From Monoplex corrugatus (Eukaryota; Mollusca; Gastropoda; Littorinimorpha; Ranellidae): a stretch of 64,000 nt of DNA. Positions 26,678 through 39,167 of this stretch are shown in pieces; position 1 is the first letter of the stretch, and each line of letters opens with the position of its first letter. The notes below the pieces were generated by a model. The model made no database searches. It had not been told where the DNA came from and was given only the letters and a program-made list of their open reading frames with translations. A program made the position numbers and the translations under genes. The stretch covers positions 51,820,246 through 51,884,245 of the forward strand of contig JAPXFY010000026.1 of the NCBI GenBank assembly GCA_030674185.1, written 5' to 3'.

Positions 26678-26752
<75 letters not shown>

Positions 26753-29700
26753 AAAGTGAAAGGAGAAGAGAAAAAGAAAAATAAGTTGGAACAGTGTGTG
26801 TGCCTCAGAGAGGATGACAACTGAGGGTCTTTTGCTAAACCAACTTGAGCACACCCTAGCTCACGCGTCCATGCACGCTTGCATATTTGCATATACACGA
26901 CGGAGTACGACGGTTTGGATCAGGGGTCACATGTCCTATTCCCGTCTTGCTTTGGTGAATAATGAGAGTGCGTGCCTTGGTTTGATTCTTGACTCAAGAT
27001 TTGGCACCTTATATTCTCATTATCACTATTTAGTATTATCATCAATACCTTCCTCCCAACCCTGAATACTGCGTTAGTGTGTAGTAAAATCCTCATCTGT
27101 GCCTCTATCTTACAGTAGTAACACAGTTGATACAAAACAAGACAGAGTCCTCAAAATTATCTTTACACACGCACCAAAATAATCTGTACATGAGGGATGG
27201 ATCAACGGATAAGAAGGCACACGAATGACTTGTCGACCGAATAAGTTAAACATAAAACAAAGACATGAAGTAAAAGGGATGACAACAAACTGCAAAGACA
27301 CAAAATAATAACGATAAATGAGTGGGGATAAAACTAAATGATAAGACATAAATTGACGGATGATGACATGGATGAAGAGTGGGGATAAAACTAAATGACG
27401 ACAAGACATAAATTGACAGATGACAGGGGTCAGGGTGGGGTAGAAACACTTTCTGTTGACCCACCTCCTCTGATCTGTCGTTGAAGTTGGTCTTGACTGC
27501 CTCCACCAGTTTGGAGAGGGCAGGCTTGTCTTCAGGGTTGACGTTGGACAGAGCCAGGCAGGTGGCGGTCTTTCTGTGCACCACGCGGCCAAGTCGTGCC
27601 TTGCCCTTCACAATGGCATAAGGCACACCCATCTTGCGGCACAAGGCTGGCAGAAACATCACAATCTGGTGACAAAACAATAACACATAAACATAAAAAA
27701 AACAAAAGTCTCATAATCTCTTCCAGAAACACACAAACACGGACTGAGTATGTGTAATTGACCAAACAAGACATGCAAACTTTTGGCCAACATGTCTGCC
27801 ATTTTCTCCAGACAATAAGCCTGGGAAGTTCTACAGATTTTTCGTGCGTGCATGTGTGTGTGTCTCTGTGTGTGTGTGTGTGTGTGTGTGCATTTATTCT
27901 TTAGCGTCTTTTGTATATGCTTGATAAAGGCCAGATGGCCAAAAAATTTGTGCCTGTCTTGTTTTATTATATCAAATACCCATTTTATTTCTTTTGGTTT
28001 TTTTTTGGTTCAACTAGTCTTTGTGACTCAAAACACAAAAGACAACAAAGAAATGAGTTCACTAGACTTTAAGACAAAAAACAACAGACAGTGAACATCC
28101 CTAACGATTTGCTGCGCTGGAGAGGAAAACCAGTACCATAATCCTTACACCACTGAGAGGAGTTAGGTGATGGTGACCTGAAATTTTCTAGGACAGCCAA
28201 CATTATGAGTGTGATGAACGTCTCTTCCATGCCCCTGTGCCTTCCTAACCCTGAACAAAGGCACCCCATTCACAATCGGGTGGGGTAGAGATCACATGCA
28301 CAAACATTGCCAACCTGGCTTCTAATGACAAAAATAACATTTAACCCTCTGCCTACCGGATCGACCGCGAGATTTCCGCTTTCTGAATACCGGATCGACC
28401 AAGATCGACCGCCGAATACTAGGTCAGCGACTTTCACTTTCACTATCGAATATCCCAGAATGCAATCGCGATATAGCGTCTTCCGGTAGGGCCGTTTCCG
28501 GACGACATTTTGTGCTTTGTTGCAAGAAGTTTGGTTGAGTAGTTTTGCTGCTGTGATTTTTCAAAGTTCAGCCTTTTTTTCGCGAAAATTTTCTGCAAAA
28601 ATGGCGGATCAAGAAACCATGCAACTTCTGGAATCCATTTTTGGATATGTTAGTGATGAAGAGAGTGTTTTTGAAGGCTTCAATCGTGAAGAAATTTCGA
28701 AACAAGATGAGTCCGACGTCGATGTTGACCTAGTTACCAACAGTGATCGTCTGCTCATTGATTTGGAGTCCGAAATCGATAGTGAATCGGGTGATAATGA
28801 CGGTGATATCGATTTGCCTATCGCTGCTGGGCCCAGTGCCAAAAAAAGGAAAATTCGGAAAACAAAGACTGCTAGAGATTCAGTTATTGTTCACTGGAGT
28901 GATAGACTACATGAGGTGAGGCCCAAAAAAACTTTTGCTGGTTTTGACAGCCAGGAAACTGAATCGGACGATGACCAAATTTTGCGGTCAGTTGGCGTGT
29001 CCCATGATTTGCCTGTGGGTGCGTCACCTTTTGGATTTTTTTAGTCTTTTGATACCAGACGAATTTTGGCAAATGTTGAGCACAGAAACAAATTTATATG
29101 CTGCACAAAGGCAAGCAGAAAAAGGTGTAGATAAACTCTGGCAGCCTACCACACCTGATGAAATGAAATTATTCATCTATGTTCAGTTTATGTTTGGGAT
29201 CATTCGCGTACCAGTAATCAGCAACTACTGGTCCACAGATCCTTTATGTATTGCTCAGGTTGCTGATGTCATTAGTAGAAATAGATATATAATAAATTAA
29301 ATCAGTATTTTCATTTAAATGACAGCAGTAAAGCTATTCCCAAGGGTCAGCCTGGCTATGACCCCTTGCACAAAGTGCGTCCTCACTGGAGGTTCTGCGC
29401 GCCCTGCGTAACAGCAACTCTGTTCGCCAGAAATCTGCTCCCCAGTCTGTGGCACAGGCAGGTGTCACAGCATCAGACCCTCTCTCCCATGGACCTGTCC
29501 GTCTTCCAGGCCTAATAAAGAATTGCCTGGTTTGCCAGAAGGCGAAGAGGAAGACGGACAAGGGATATAGCATCACCACAGTGTGGGGATGTGTAATTTG
29601 TTCTGTTCATTTGTGTAAAGGCACATGTTTTGCTGAGTTTCATCAGCACCTGAAATCTACCTGTCACTAGTGTCAGCAATTATATGTTCATTTCGTTGTT

Positions 29701-32700
29701 TTTTTCCCCTCAGTAGTTAGTAGACAAATCTTCTGTATGTGACGCTTTTAGTTTCACAACACTGTTGAAGTTTGGGGGTTTTTTTCTTCACCACAAAAGT
29801 TAACTATTCAGTATGGAGAAAACACAGAATGACTTTATTTTGTTCCTGAAGGTTTCAGCACTATGTCTGGACATGGAAAATCACTATTTGCTCCTAATCC
29901 ATGACATTCTGTGGTTCCAGTGAATTCAGGAAATATTCTTACAGCGCCGAGAACTCTGACGTAAAAATTAGTCTGATCGTTTTTTTCTTTTCTTCATATA
30001 CTAGTTCACTACATATGAAAAAAAATGGCTGTTTTGGATGAAGTGATGTCTTTGGCATTTTTTCATCAAATTTATGTAATTGGTGAGTAAAAATTAAATT
30101 TTTTATTGAGATTTATTTGTGGTGGGTGTGCATGTGTTGCGGAGTTACTTCCCTTGCCATGGTATTCTCATAGGCATATAGCACAAAGTCATGTGGTAGG
30201 CAAAGGGTTAAGCATGGGTAACTGAACTATAAAAATACAATGTCCCGTGTTTTTCTTGAGATATCTACCAACACTTGTGTCACGACAACAAATCACTCTC
30301 AGAAAACCTGGACATCAGTCCGTTTTTAAAATGCCCATAAAAACAGATGTCCTTTCTAGTCAGAATGAACATGGCTGGTCATCGTTTCGCTGCTCAGATC
30401 TATGAAACATCATGGGCATTTCAGTCAACATATCATCAGAGCAACCATCTTTTTTTTGGGGGGGGGGGGGGGGGGGGTCCCATTTTCTACACCACCTTGA
30501 TGGTCACAGAAGCTGGAACAGTTTTTACAATGCGATGATGATGATGTTGATGAGGACGATAATCATGATGCTATGGAGTTCTATCTAGGATTGAGACTAT
30601 GACAGAGCTGTTAGAGAGCTTACTATCATAACATATCCTGGTGTCAACCAGGCCCGAGAGATACAGATACCTGTAGTGCTGGCCAGAAGATCTGATCACC
30701 ATCTTCAATGACACATCCGTGAAGTGAATAGGACTTGACTGTCTGGTCCCAGTCTTCCCAATGAGTCCAAAGCATGCCCAAGTCTGGGTAGGAGCCAGTT
30801 AGAGACGAAAAATCCCACAACGATTTTTGAAGAGACTGATGGGGATTCAAACCCACAACCTTCCAGTCCGTAGTCCGTTGCGCAAACCACTACACCACAG
30901 CGACTAGTATTGCAATCACATCTGACCAATTCACATGATCAGTATAATAGTAATAGTTTTATTTTTAGCATTCTAGCTGTTTGTAAAAAACACTGCAATT
31001 ACAGTAACTAAGTAAATGATCCAGAATAGGTTGAAACAGGATTTCACCTTGGAGAAAAAAAAAGTTTCTACAATCTCACACGAACAAGTCTTTTTTAAAA
31101 CCAATTATGTAAACTCTACCCTTACGCAAAGTGTAGCACAATTACCATCTAAAACACCACAAACACATTTACAACAAAAAGAGGATGGATATCTCACCGA
31201 AATAACTGGACATTAATGGACAGGGTCAAAGTAAGGGATAGGGTTAATCAGTTCATGACAAATCTCAAGTTATCAATAGTACACTTTCAGTTTATACAAA
31301 CACAGAAAACAAACATAATTCTATCTTCTTTTAAATCGTACACTACCAATACATAGGATTCTTGTACTTTATGCTGACATGTTCTAAATATGCAGACATG
31401 AAATAGCTATTGCAGATAATGACCTGGCTGCTCAGATTTAAAAAGCTCGATTTATGAAATGAACATCACAGGCATTTCAGGTTCACAAATCATCACAGCA
31501 ACCAGGCAAACATTAATCCACCCCATAGCTGACAAATGGAACATGTATGTAACCTATCCCTGAGCCTTAATTGAACAAAACATTATAAAATGATCGCCAG
31601 CTGCCAAGCTACTCAAATTTGCTACAGGTTTTGTCCTTTTCCTATTACAAACCTTTTCTCCTTAGATTTGTCGTCCTCCCACCCAACCCCTTTTTCAAAC
31701 TGGAATCCCCCCTCCCAGAGTAGTGGTAAAGAAAACTTAAAGGCTAAGCTAACAATCCTGTGTTAATACTGTTATTATAAAAAGTGTGAACGCTCGGCCT
31801 GCTCTGTAAACCCAAAGCTCAACCACAATTTGCAAAAAAAAAAAAAAATTTACAAGTTAGCCTACTTAGCTGAAAATCTGACAAGCATGCATGACTTTGC
31901 TCACTTGGCTGAAAATGTTGACAAGAACAGATCTATGTGTTTGCTCAGAGTACAAAGAATGTCAAAGAATGGTGTCTTCAGCTGTTCTCAGGTGAAGAAA
32001 TTCATTTCACATCATTGCAAACTTATTAGTTTACAGTTAGTTAAATGAGTCAGATGATACCGATTAACATTTAATTAAAGACTTTAACTGGTGACAACTA
32101 ACTTGTATTACAAATGTCTGCAGAAATCAGGAAGCTTTATTTATTAACTTTGTAATGAACCTAAATGAGAAAACGAAAACCATCTTCAGCTGTCTCCCAC
32201 ATGCCATGCTCTGCCCATTACCACAGTGCTGTGCTTTGGCCACTGAATTCAGGCCATCATATGAATTTAACCCTATTACTGCCAACTGCCGATCAGCTCA
32301 GCAGTGGTCTAACTGTTATTGCTGAGCAGATCGGCAGTTACTAAAATATGAAGCAAAACTTTCTGCTAGCTCAGTTTCGTATTTTCGTAATACATGTGAG
32401 CCACCGGGAACCCAGTCTAATCATTGTGACCTCTTCCGTGTTTAGAAAGTTGCTTTAGTTTACTCTTTTTTTGGCAAAGTTTACACTAGTTTCGAATAGC
32501 ATCCAAGATGGCTGCTCAAAAGTTCCCTCGTGATAGAAACCTGTTTGAAGCCTTTGAAAACACAGAAAGCGACTCTGAGGATGATTTTCAGTTGGAAGAT
32601 GATCAAGATAGAGACAGTTCTAGGGATAGTGATGTTGATCAAAACAATTTTATTCGTTTTGAGGACTCAGTTTACGCCGACAAAGCTAATGCCATGAGCA

Positions 32701-35700
32701 GCGTCAAACTGGGTCATCTGCCTTCTACTAGTGCCAATATTTCTGATGAAAGAACTTCTATTGACTAAATTTAGCCCTAAGTGACTGAAAATAAGTAACA
32801 AAGACTCTGCCAAATAATTTCAGGTGAATTTATTCACAAGCTTTCAACAAGTTGGTTGGAAAAACATACACTGTCTCAGTTCATCTGTTTTGGCGAGCGC
32901 TGCAAGATTACTACCTGTTGGTTACAAACCTTCGTTTCACACAAACACTGACTGAAAACTACCCCAAACTATATATTTTTGGAAAGTAGACAAACTAAAC
33001 AATTTATGCAAAAACAATGTTTATTCTTCTAAGTATGACCGAGTTGAGGGGGTATCTATATTATATATTAGGTAATAAGTTTTGGCCATATTGGATTTTA
33101 TTGATCATGTGACCCCATTTAGTATTATTTTCTTCTTTTTTTGCTTTCTCTGGTTAGTATAGTCTATATCCTTTATGAAAATATATGGGTTGCCAGGGTT
33201 TGGGGTGAAATCAATGTCAAAATTCTGCTTTAAACATTGTAACCCAATTCGCAGTTTTCTCCCCGGCAAAACCATTAACACTGGCAGCAGTAGGGTTAAC
33301 TATGTTTCTTGACTTTCCATCACAACTGTTGTGTTCAAAGTTCATAATGAACAGCCTCTGCATTAGCCTGGAGTGTCCTCTTTCTTTTTGTGTAAGGGAT
33401 ATTACATATGATGTAGGAAAGCCTTCATCATTTTGTCAAGTTTGGTTGGCTGTACAGTTCGGACAATTTTCCACTCGCTTTACTGAAGGAACAAAATCTT
33501 TGCTACCATAAAAAAAGCTGGGAATGGTGCCAGGCAAAACCTGCACGTATAGATGTCGTACAAATCACTTTTGATGACAGTTCAGTTGTAAATGAATCTT
33601 GCAATGTTTTATCAAACAATTCAACAGATGAAAAAGATAAGGTGATGCAGAGATCTAAGTTGTGCACTGCCAGTATGAACACACACAGAAAAAGAAAATG
33701 GCACTGTACAGATCGTAAAATTTCTTAAGCACTATCAAATGAAAATGGCAGTTAAAACAGTGATAGTGCAGCGAAAAAGGGACTGGTCTCATCTGCTTTC
33801 ACCTGGCAGGCAAAAGGTCCACACAAAAAGGGATTGGTCTCATCTGCTTTCACCTGGCAGGCAAAGGTCAAGTTACAGAGTTGCCGTGAAAAGGAGAGTA
33901 ATACCCTGCGAACGAGGCAAGGGGAAATCCCATAGATGGGAAGTGCTGCCATGGCGCCATGTACGGTGCCATGGGAGGCATCATGGGCTGAGCCGATGGA
34001 GTCCCCGGATCCCCAGTGCCCAAGGGGCCAGCCTGCTGGGGGTCGGTTGTCATTTGCCAAGACGACTAAGTGCTCTGTCCACAATGGGATAGAGATGTGC
34101 CAGCCCGCAGTGGGTCGCTTGGCATTTGCCAAGGCGACCAAGCACTCTGTCCGGATGGGACAAAGAGGTTGGAGCGGGGGCACAAGCAGGCTGCAGGGGA
34201 GGAAAGGAGACAACCTGGGCGGATCTACGATCTGACGCCCGTAATAGGGGGGTTGTCTCCCTTGGCCCGCCTGGCGAACCAGGGGGTGAGCCATTTTCTG
34301 CCTAAGTGCTGGCCTTCCTGCCTCCCGAAGGAGACCCATACCCGTGTTGCCCTTCAGCCATAGGGGCTGAAGCAGTAGCAGCTGAACTGGGGTTGAGCTA
34401 TACGTAGGGGGCGAGTACGGAATCGACAGAACCGCAGCTGAGTCGATTACCGTGAGGGGCAGTGTGAAGGCTGCAAAATAACAAAGTCAACAGAGCCGAA
34501 GCTGAGTTGAGGGCTCGTGGTCATGGTAACAGAACTGTAGTTGAGTTGTGATGACCAAGCCGGGGCGGACCTAAGGTCTGACGCCCGCGACAGGGGTGTT
34601 GTCACCCATGACCCATCTGGCTAAGCAGGGGGTGAGCCTTTTTCAGAGCCGCAGCTGCGTTGAGGGCACAAGCAGGCTGCAGGGAGGGAGACAACCTGGG
34701 CAGATCTATGATCTGACGCCCGTAATAGGGGGGTTGTCTCCCTTGGCCCGCCTGGCGAACCAGGGGGCGTCCCGTCTGGCGAATCAGGGGGTGAGCCATT
34801 TTCTGTCAAGGTGCTGGCCTTCCTGCCTCCCAAAGGAGACCCATACCCGTGTTGCCCTTCATCCATAGGGGCTGAAACAGTAGCAGCTGAACCAGGGTTG
34901 AGCTGTACTGAGAGGGCGAGTACAGAATCGACAGAGCCGCAGCCGAGTCGATTACCGTGAGGGGCAGTGTGAAGGCCGCAAAATGACAAGAAGTCAACAG
35001 AGCCGCAGCTGAGTTGAGGACTCATGGTCATGGCAACAGAACCGTAGTTGAGTTGTGATGACCAGCCGGGGCGGACCTACGGTCTGACGCCCGTGGGTAA
35101 TGGTCCCCATGGGTCAGGGGTTCCCCAGTGCCCAAAGGGCCAGCCTGCTGGGGGCCGCTTGGCATTTGCCAAGGCGGCCATGTGCTCTGTCCGGAATGGG
35201 ACAGAGAGGTGCCAGCCCGCTGTGGGTCGCTTGGTATTTGCCAAGGCGCCCAAGTGCTCTGTCCGGAATGGGACAGAGAGGTTGGGGCGGGGGCAGCAGC
35301 AGGCTGCGGGGAAGGGAGGTAACCGGGGCGGATCGACGATCTGACGCCCGTAAAGGGGGGTTGTCTCCCTTGGCCCACCTGGCGAACCAGGGGGTGAGCC
35401 AGTTTCAGTCAAAGTGCTGGCCTTCCTGCCTCCCGAAGGAGACCCATACCCAAGTCGCCCTTCAGCCATAGGGGCTGAAACTGTATCAGCAGAACCGGAG
35501 TTGAGCTGTACGAAGGGGGCGAGCACAGGATCAACAGAACCGCAGTTAACCCTTTGCCTACCACATGACTGTGCTATATGCCTATGAGAATACCATGGCA
35601 AGGGAAGTAACTCCGCAACACATGCACACCCACCACAAATAAACCTCAATAAAAAATTTAATTTTTACTCACCAATTACATAAATTTGATGAAAAAATGC

Positions 35701-38700
35701 CAAAGGCATCACCCCATCCAAAACAGCCATTTTTTTCCATATGTAGTGAACTAGTATATGAAGAAAAGAAAAAAAACGATCAGATCAATTTTTACGTCAG
35801 AGTTCTTGGCGCTGTAAGAATATTTCCTGAATTTACTGGAACCACAGAACGTCAACATAGTGATTTTCCATGTCCAGACATAGTACTGAAACCTTCAGGA
35901 ACAAAATAAAGTCATTCTGTGTTTTCTGCACACTGAATAGTTAACTTTTGTGGTGAAGAAAAAAACCCTAAACTTCAACAGTGTTGTGAAACTAAAAGCG
36001 TCACATACAGAAGATTTGTCTACTAACTACTGAGGGGAAAAAAACGACAAAATGAACATATAATTGCTGACACTAGTGACAGGTAGATTTCAGGTGCTGA
36101 TGAAAATCAGCAAAACATGTGCCTTTACACAAATGAACAGAACAAATTACACATCCCCACACTGTGGTGATGCTATATCCCTTGTCTGTCTTCCTCTTCG
36201 CCTTCTGGCAAACCAATTCTTTATTAGGCCTGGAAGACGGACAGGTCCATGGGAGAGAGGGTCTGATGCTGTGACACCTGCCTGTGCCACAGACTGGGGA
36301 GCAGATTTCTGGCGAACAGAGTTGCTGTTACGCAGGGCGCGCAGAACCTCCAGTGAGGACGCACTTTGTGCAAAGGGTCATAGCCAGGCTGACCCTTGGG
36401 AATAGCTTTACTGCTGTCATTTAAATGAAAATACTGATTTAATTTATATCTATTTCTACTAATGACATCAGCAACCTGAGCAATACATAACAAAGGATCT
36501 GTGGACCAGTAGTTGCTGATTTCTGGTACGCGAATGATCCCAAACATAAACTGAACATAGATGAATAATTTCATTTCATCAGGTGTGGTAGGCTGCCAGA
36601 GTTTATCTACACCTTTTTCTGCTTGCCTTTGTGCAGCATATAAATTTGTTTCTGTGCTCAACATTTGCCAAAATTCGTCTGGTATCAAAAGACTAAAAAA
36701 ATCCAAAAGGTGACGCACCCACAGGCAAATCATGGGACACGCCAACTGACCGCAAAATTTGGTCATCGTCCGATTCAGTTTCCTGGCTGTCAAAACCAGC
36801 AAAAGTTTTTTTGGGCCTCACCTCATGTCGTCTATCACTCCAGTGAACAATAACTGAATCTCTAGCAGCCTTTGTTTTCCGAATTTTCCTTTTTTTGGCA
36901 CTGGGCCCAGCAGCGATAGGCAAATCGATATCACCGTCATCATCACCCGATTCACTATCGATTTCGGACTCCAAATCAATGAGCAGACGATCACTGTTGG
37001 TAACTAGGTCAACATCGACGTCGGACTCATCTTGTTTCGAAATTTCTTCACGATTGAAGCCTTCAAAAACACTCTCTTCATCACTATCATATCCAAAAAT
37101 GGATTCCAGAAGTTGCATGGTTTCTTGATCCGCCATTTTTGCAAAAAATATTTCACGAAAAAAAGGCTGAACTTTGAAAAATCACAGCAGCAAAACTACT
37201 CAACCAAACTTCTTGCAACAAAGCACAAAATGTCGTCCGGAAATGGCCCTACCGGAAGCCGCTTATATCGCGATGGGATATGCGATAGTGAAAGTGAAAG
37301 TCGCTGACCTAGTATTCGGCGGTCGATCTTGGTCGATCCGGTATTCAGAAAGCGGAAATCTCGCGGTCGATCCGGTAGGCATTGGGTTAAGTCGATAACC
37401 GTGATGGGCAGTGTGAAGGCCGCAAAATGACGAAACGTCAACTGAGCCGGAGCTGAGTTGAGGGCTCGTGGTCACCGCAACAGAACCGTAGCTGAGTTGC
37501 GATGACTTGTCAAGAGAGTGAGAGAGAGAAGACATAGAAGGGAGAGACAAAGATGAAGAGAGAGCGGGTTTTGGTGCGCCGGTCGAACCACCGGTCTGTG
37601 GGTTGGAGAATTCGGCGGATGAAATCTTAACCCTCGCTTTGCCACCCAATCGCTTCACATAAGTTTCTCCCTTAACCCTCTGCCTACCGGATCGACCGCG
37701 ATCGACCGCGAGATTTCCGCTTTCTGAATACCGGATCGACCAAGATCGACCGCCGAATACTAGGTCAGCGACTTTCACTTTCACTATCGCATATCCCAGA
37801 ATGCAATCGCGATATAAGCGTCTTCCGGTAGGGCCGTTTCCGGACGACATTTTGTGCTTTGTTGCAAGAAGTTTGGTTGAGTAGTTTTGCTGCTGTGATT
37901 TTTCAAAGTTCAGCCTTTTTTTCGCGAAAATTTTCTGCAAAAATGGCGGATCAAGAAACCATGCAACTTCTGGAAACCATTTTTGGATATGATAGTGATG
38001 AAGAGAGTGTTTTTGAAGGCTTCAATCGTGAAGAAATTTCGAAACAAGATGAGTCCGACGTCGATGTTGACCTAGTTATCAACAATGATCGTCTGCTCAG
38101 TGATTTGGAGTCCGAAATCGATAGTGAATCGGGTGATGATGACGGTGATATCGATTTGCCTATCGCTGCTGGGCCCAGCGCCAAAAAAAGGAAAATTCGG
38201 AAAACAAAGGCTGCTAGAGATTCAGTTACTGTTCACTGGAGTGATAGGCTACATGAGGTGAGGCCCAAAAAAACTTTTGCTGGTTTTGACAGCCAGGAAA
38301 CTGAATCGGACGATGACCAAATTTTGCGGTCAGTTGGCGTGTCCCATGATTTGCCTGTGGGTGCGTCACCTTTTGATTTTTTTAGTCTTTTGATACCAGA
38401 CGAATTTTGGCAAATGTTGAGCACAGAAACTAATTTATATGCTGCACAAAAGCAAGCAGAAAATGGTGTAGATAAACTCTGGCAGCCTACCACACCTGAT
38501 GAAATGAAATTATTCATCTATGTTCAGTTTATGTTTGGGATCATTCGCGTACCAGAAATCAGCAACTACTGGTCCACAGACCCTTTGTTACGTATTCCTC
38601 AGGTTGCTAATGTCATGAGTAGAAATAGATATAATAAATTAAGTCAGTATTTTCATTTAAATGACAGCAGTAAAGCTATTCCCAAGGGTCAGCCTGGCTA

Positions 38701-39114
38701 TGACCCCTTGCACAAAGTGCGTCCACTCCTAGACATGGTGCTCAACAACAGCCGAGCACACTACTACCCAGGCCAGGATATCTCCATTGATGAGGCCATG
38801 ATAAAGTTCAATGGAAGACTGAGCTTCAAGCAGTATGTCAAAGGTAAGGGTTTATTATTATTATTATTTTTTATTATTATTTCATAAAGTGTGACAATGA
38901 AAGCATTTAAGAAAAATGCTCCTAAAAATAATATTGATCCCATGAAACAATTTTCATTGTTAGTCTCAAAAGTAAAATATATATCTGGATTGATCTCTCT
39001 CTCAGTTACACACACACACACACACACACATACACACACCACACCACACCACACCCACTTTTATCTGTCTCTCACTCACTTTTCACACAAACATTTCCAT
39101 ACACAAACACACTT

Positions 39115-39167
<53 letters not shown>

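Noticed and set aside
30834..30905. tRNA gene
   Set aside because: Only the head of a SINE: B box present, acceptor stem unpaired, followed by a SINE body.
33752..34339. 195-codon minus frame in the GC-rich repeats treated as a separate gene
   Set aside because: It is a shifted-frame reading of repeat units whose original frame is the one described at 35077-40702.
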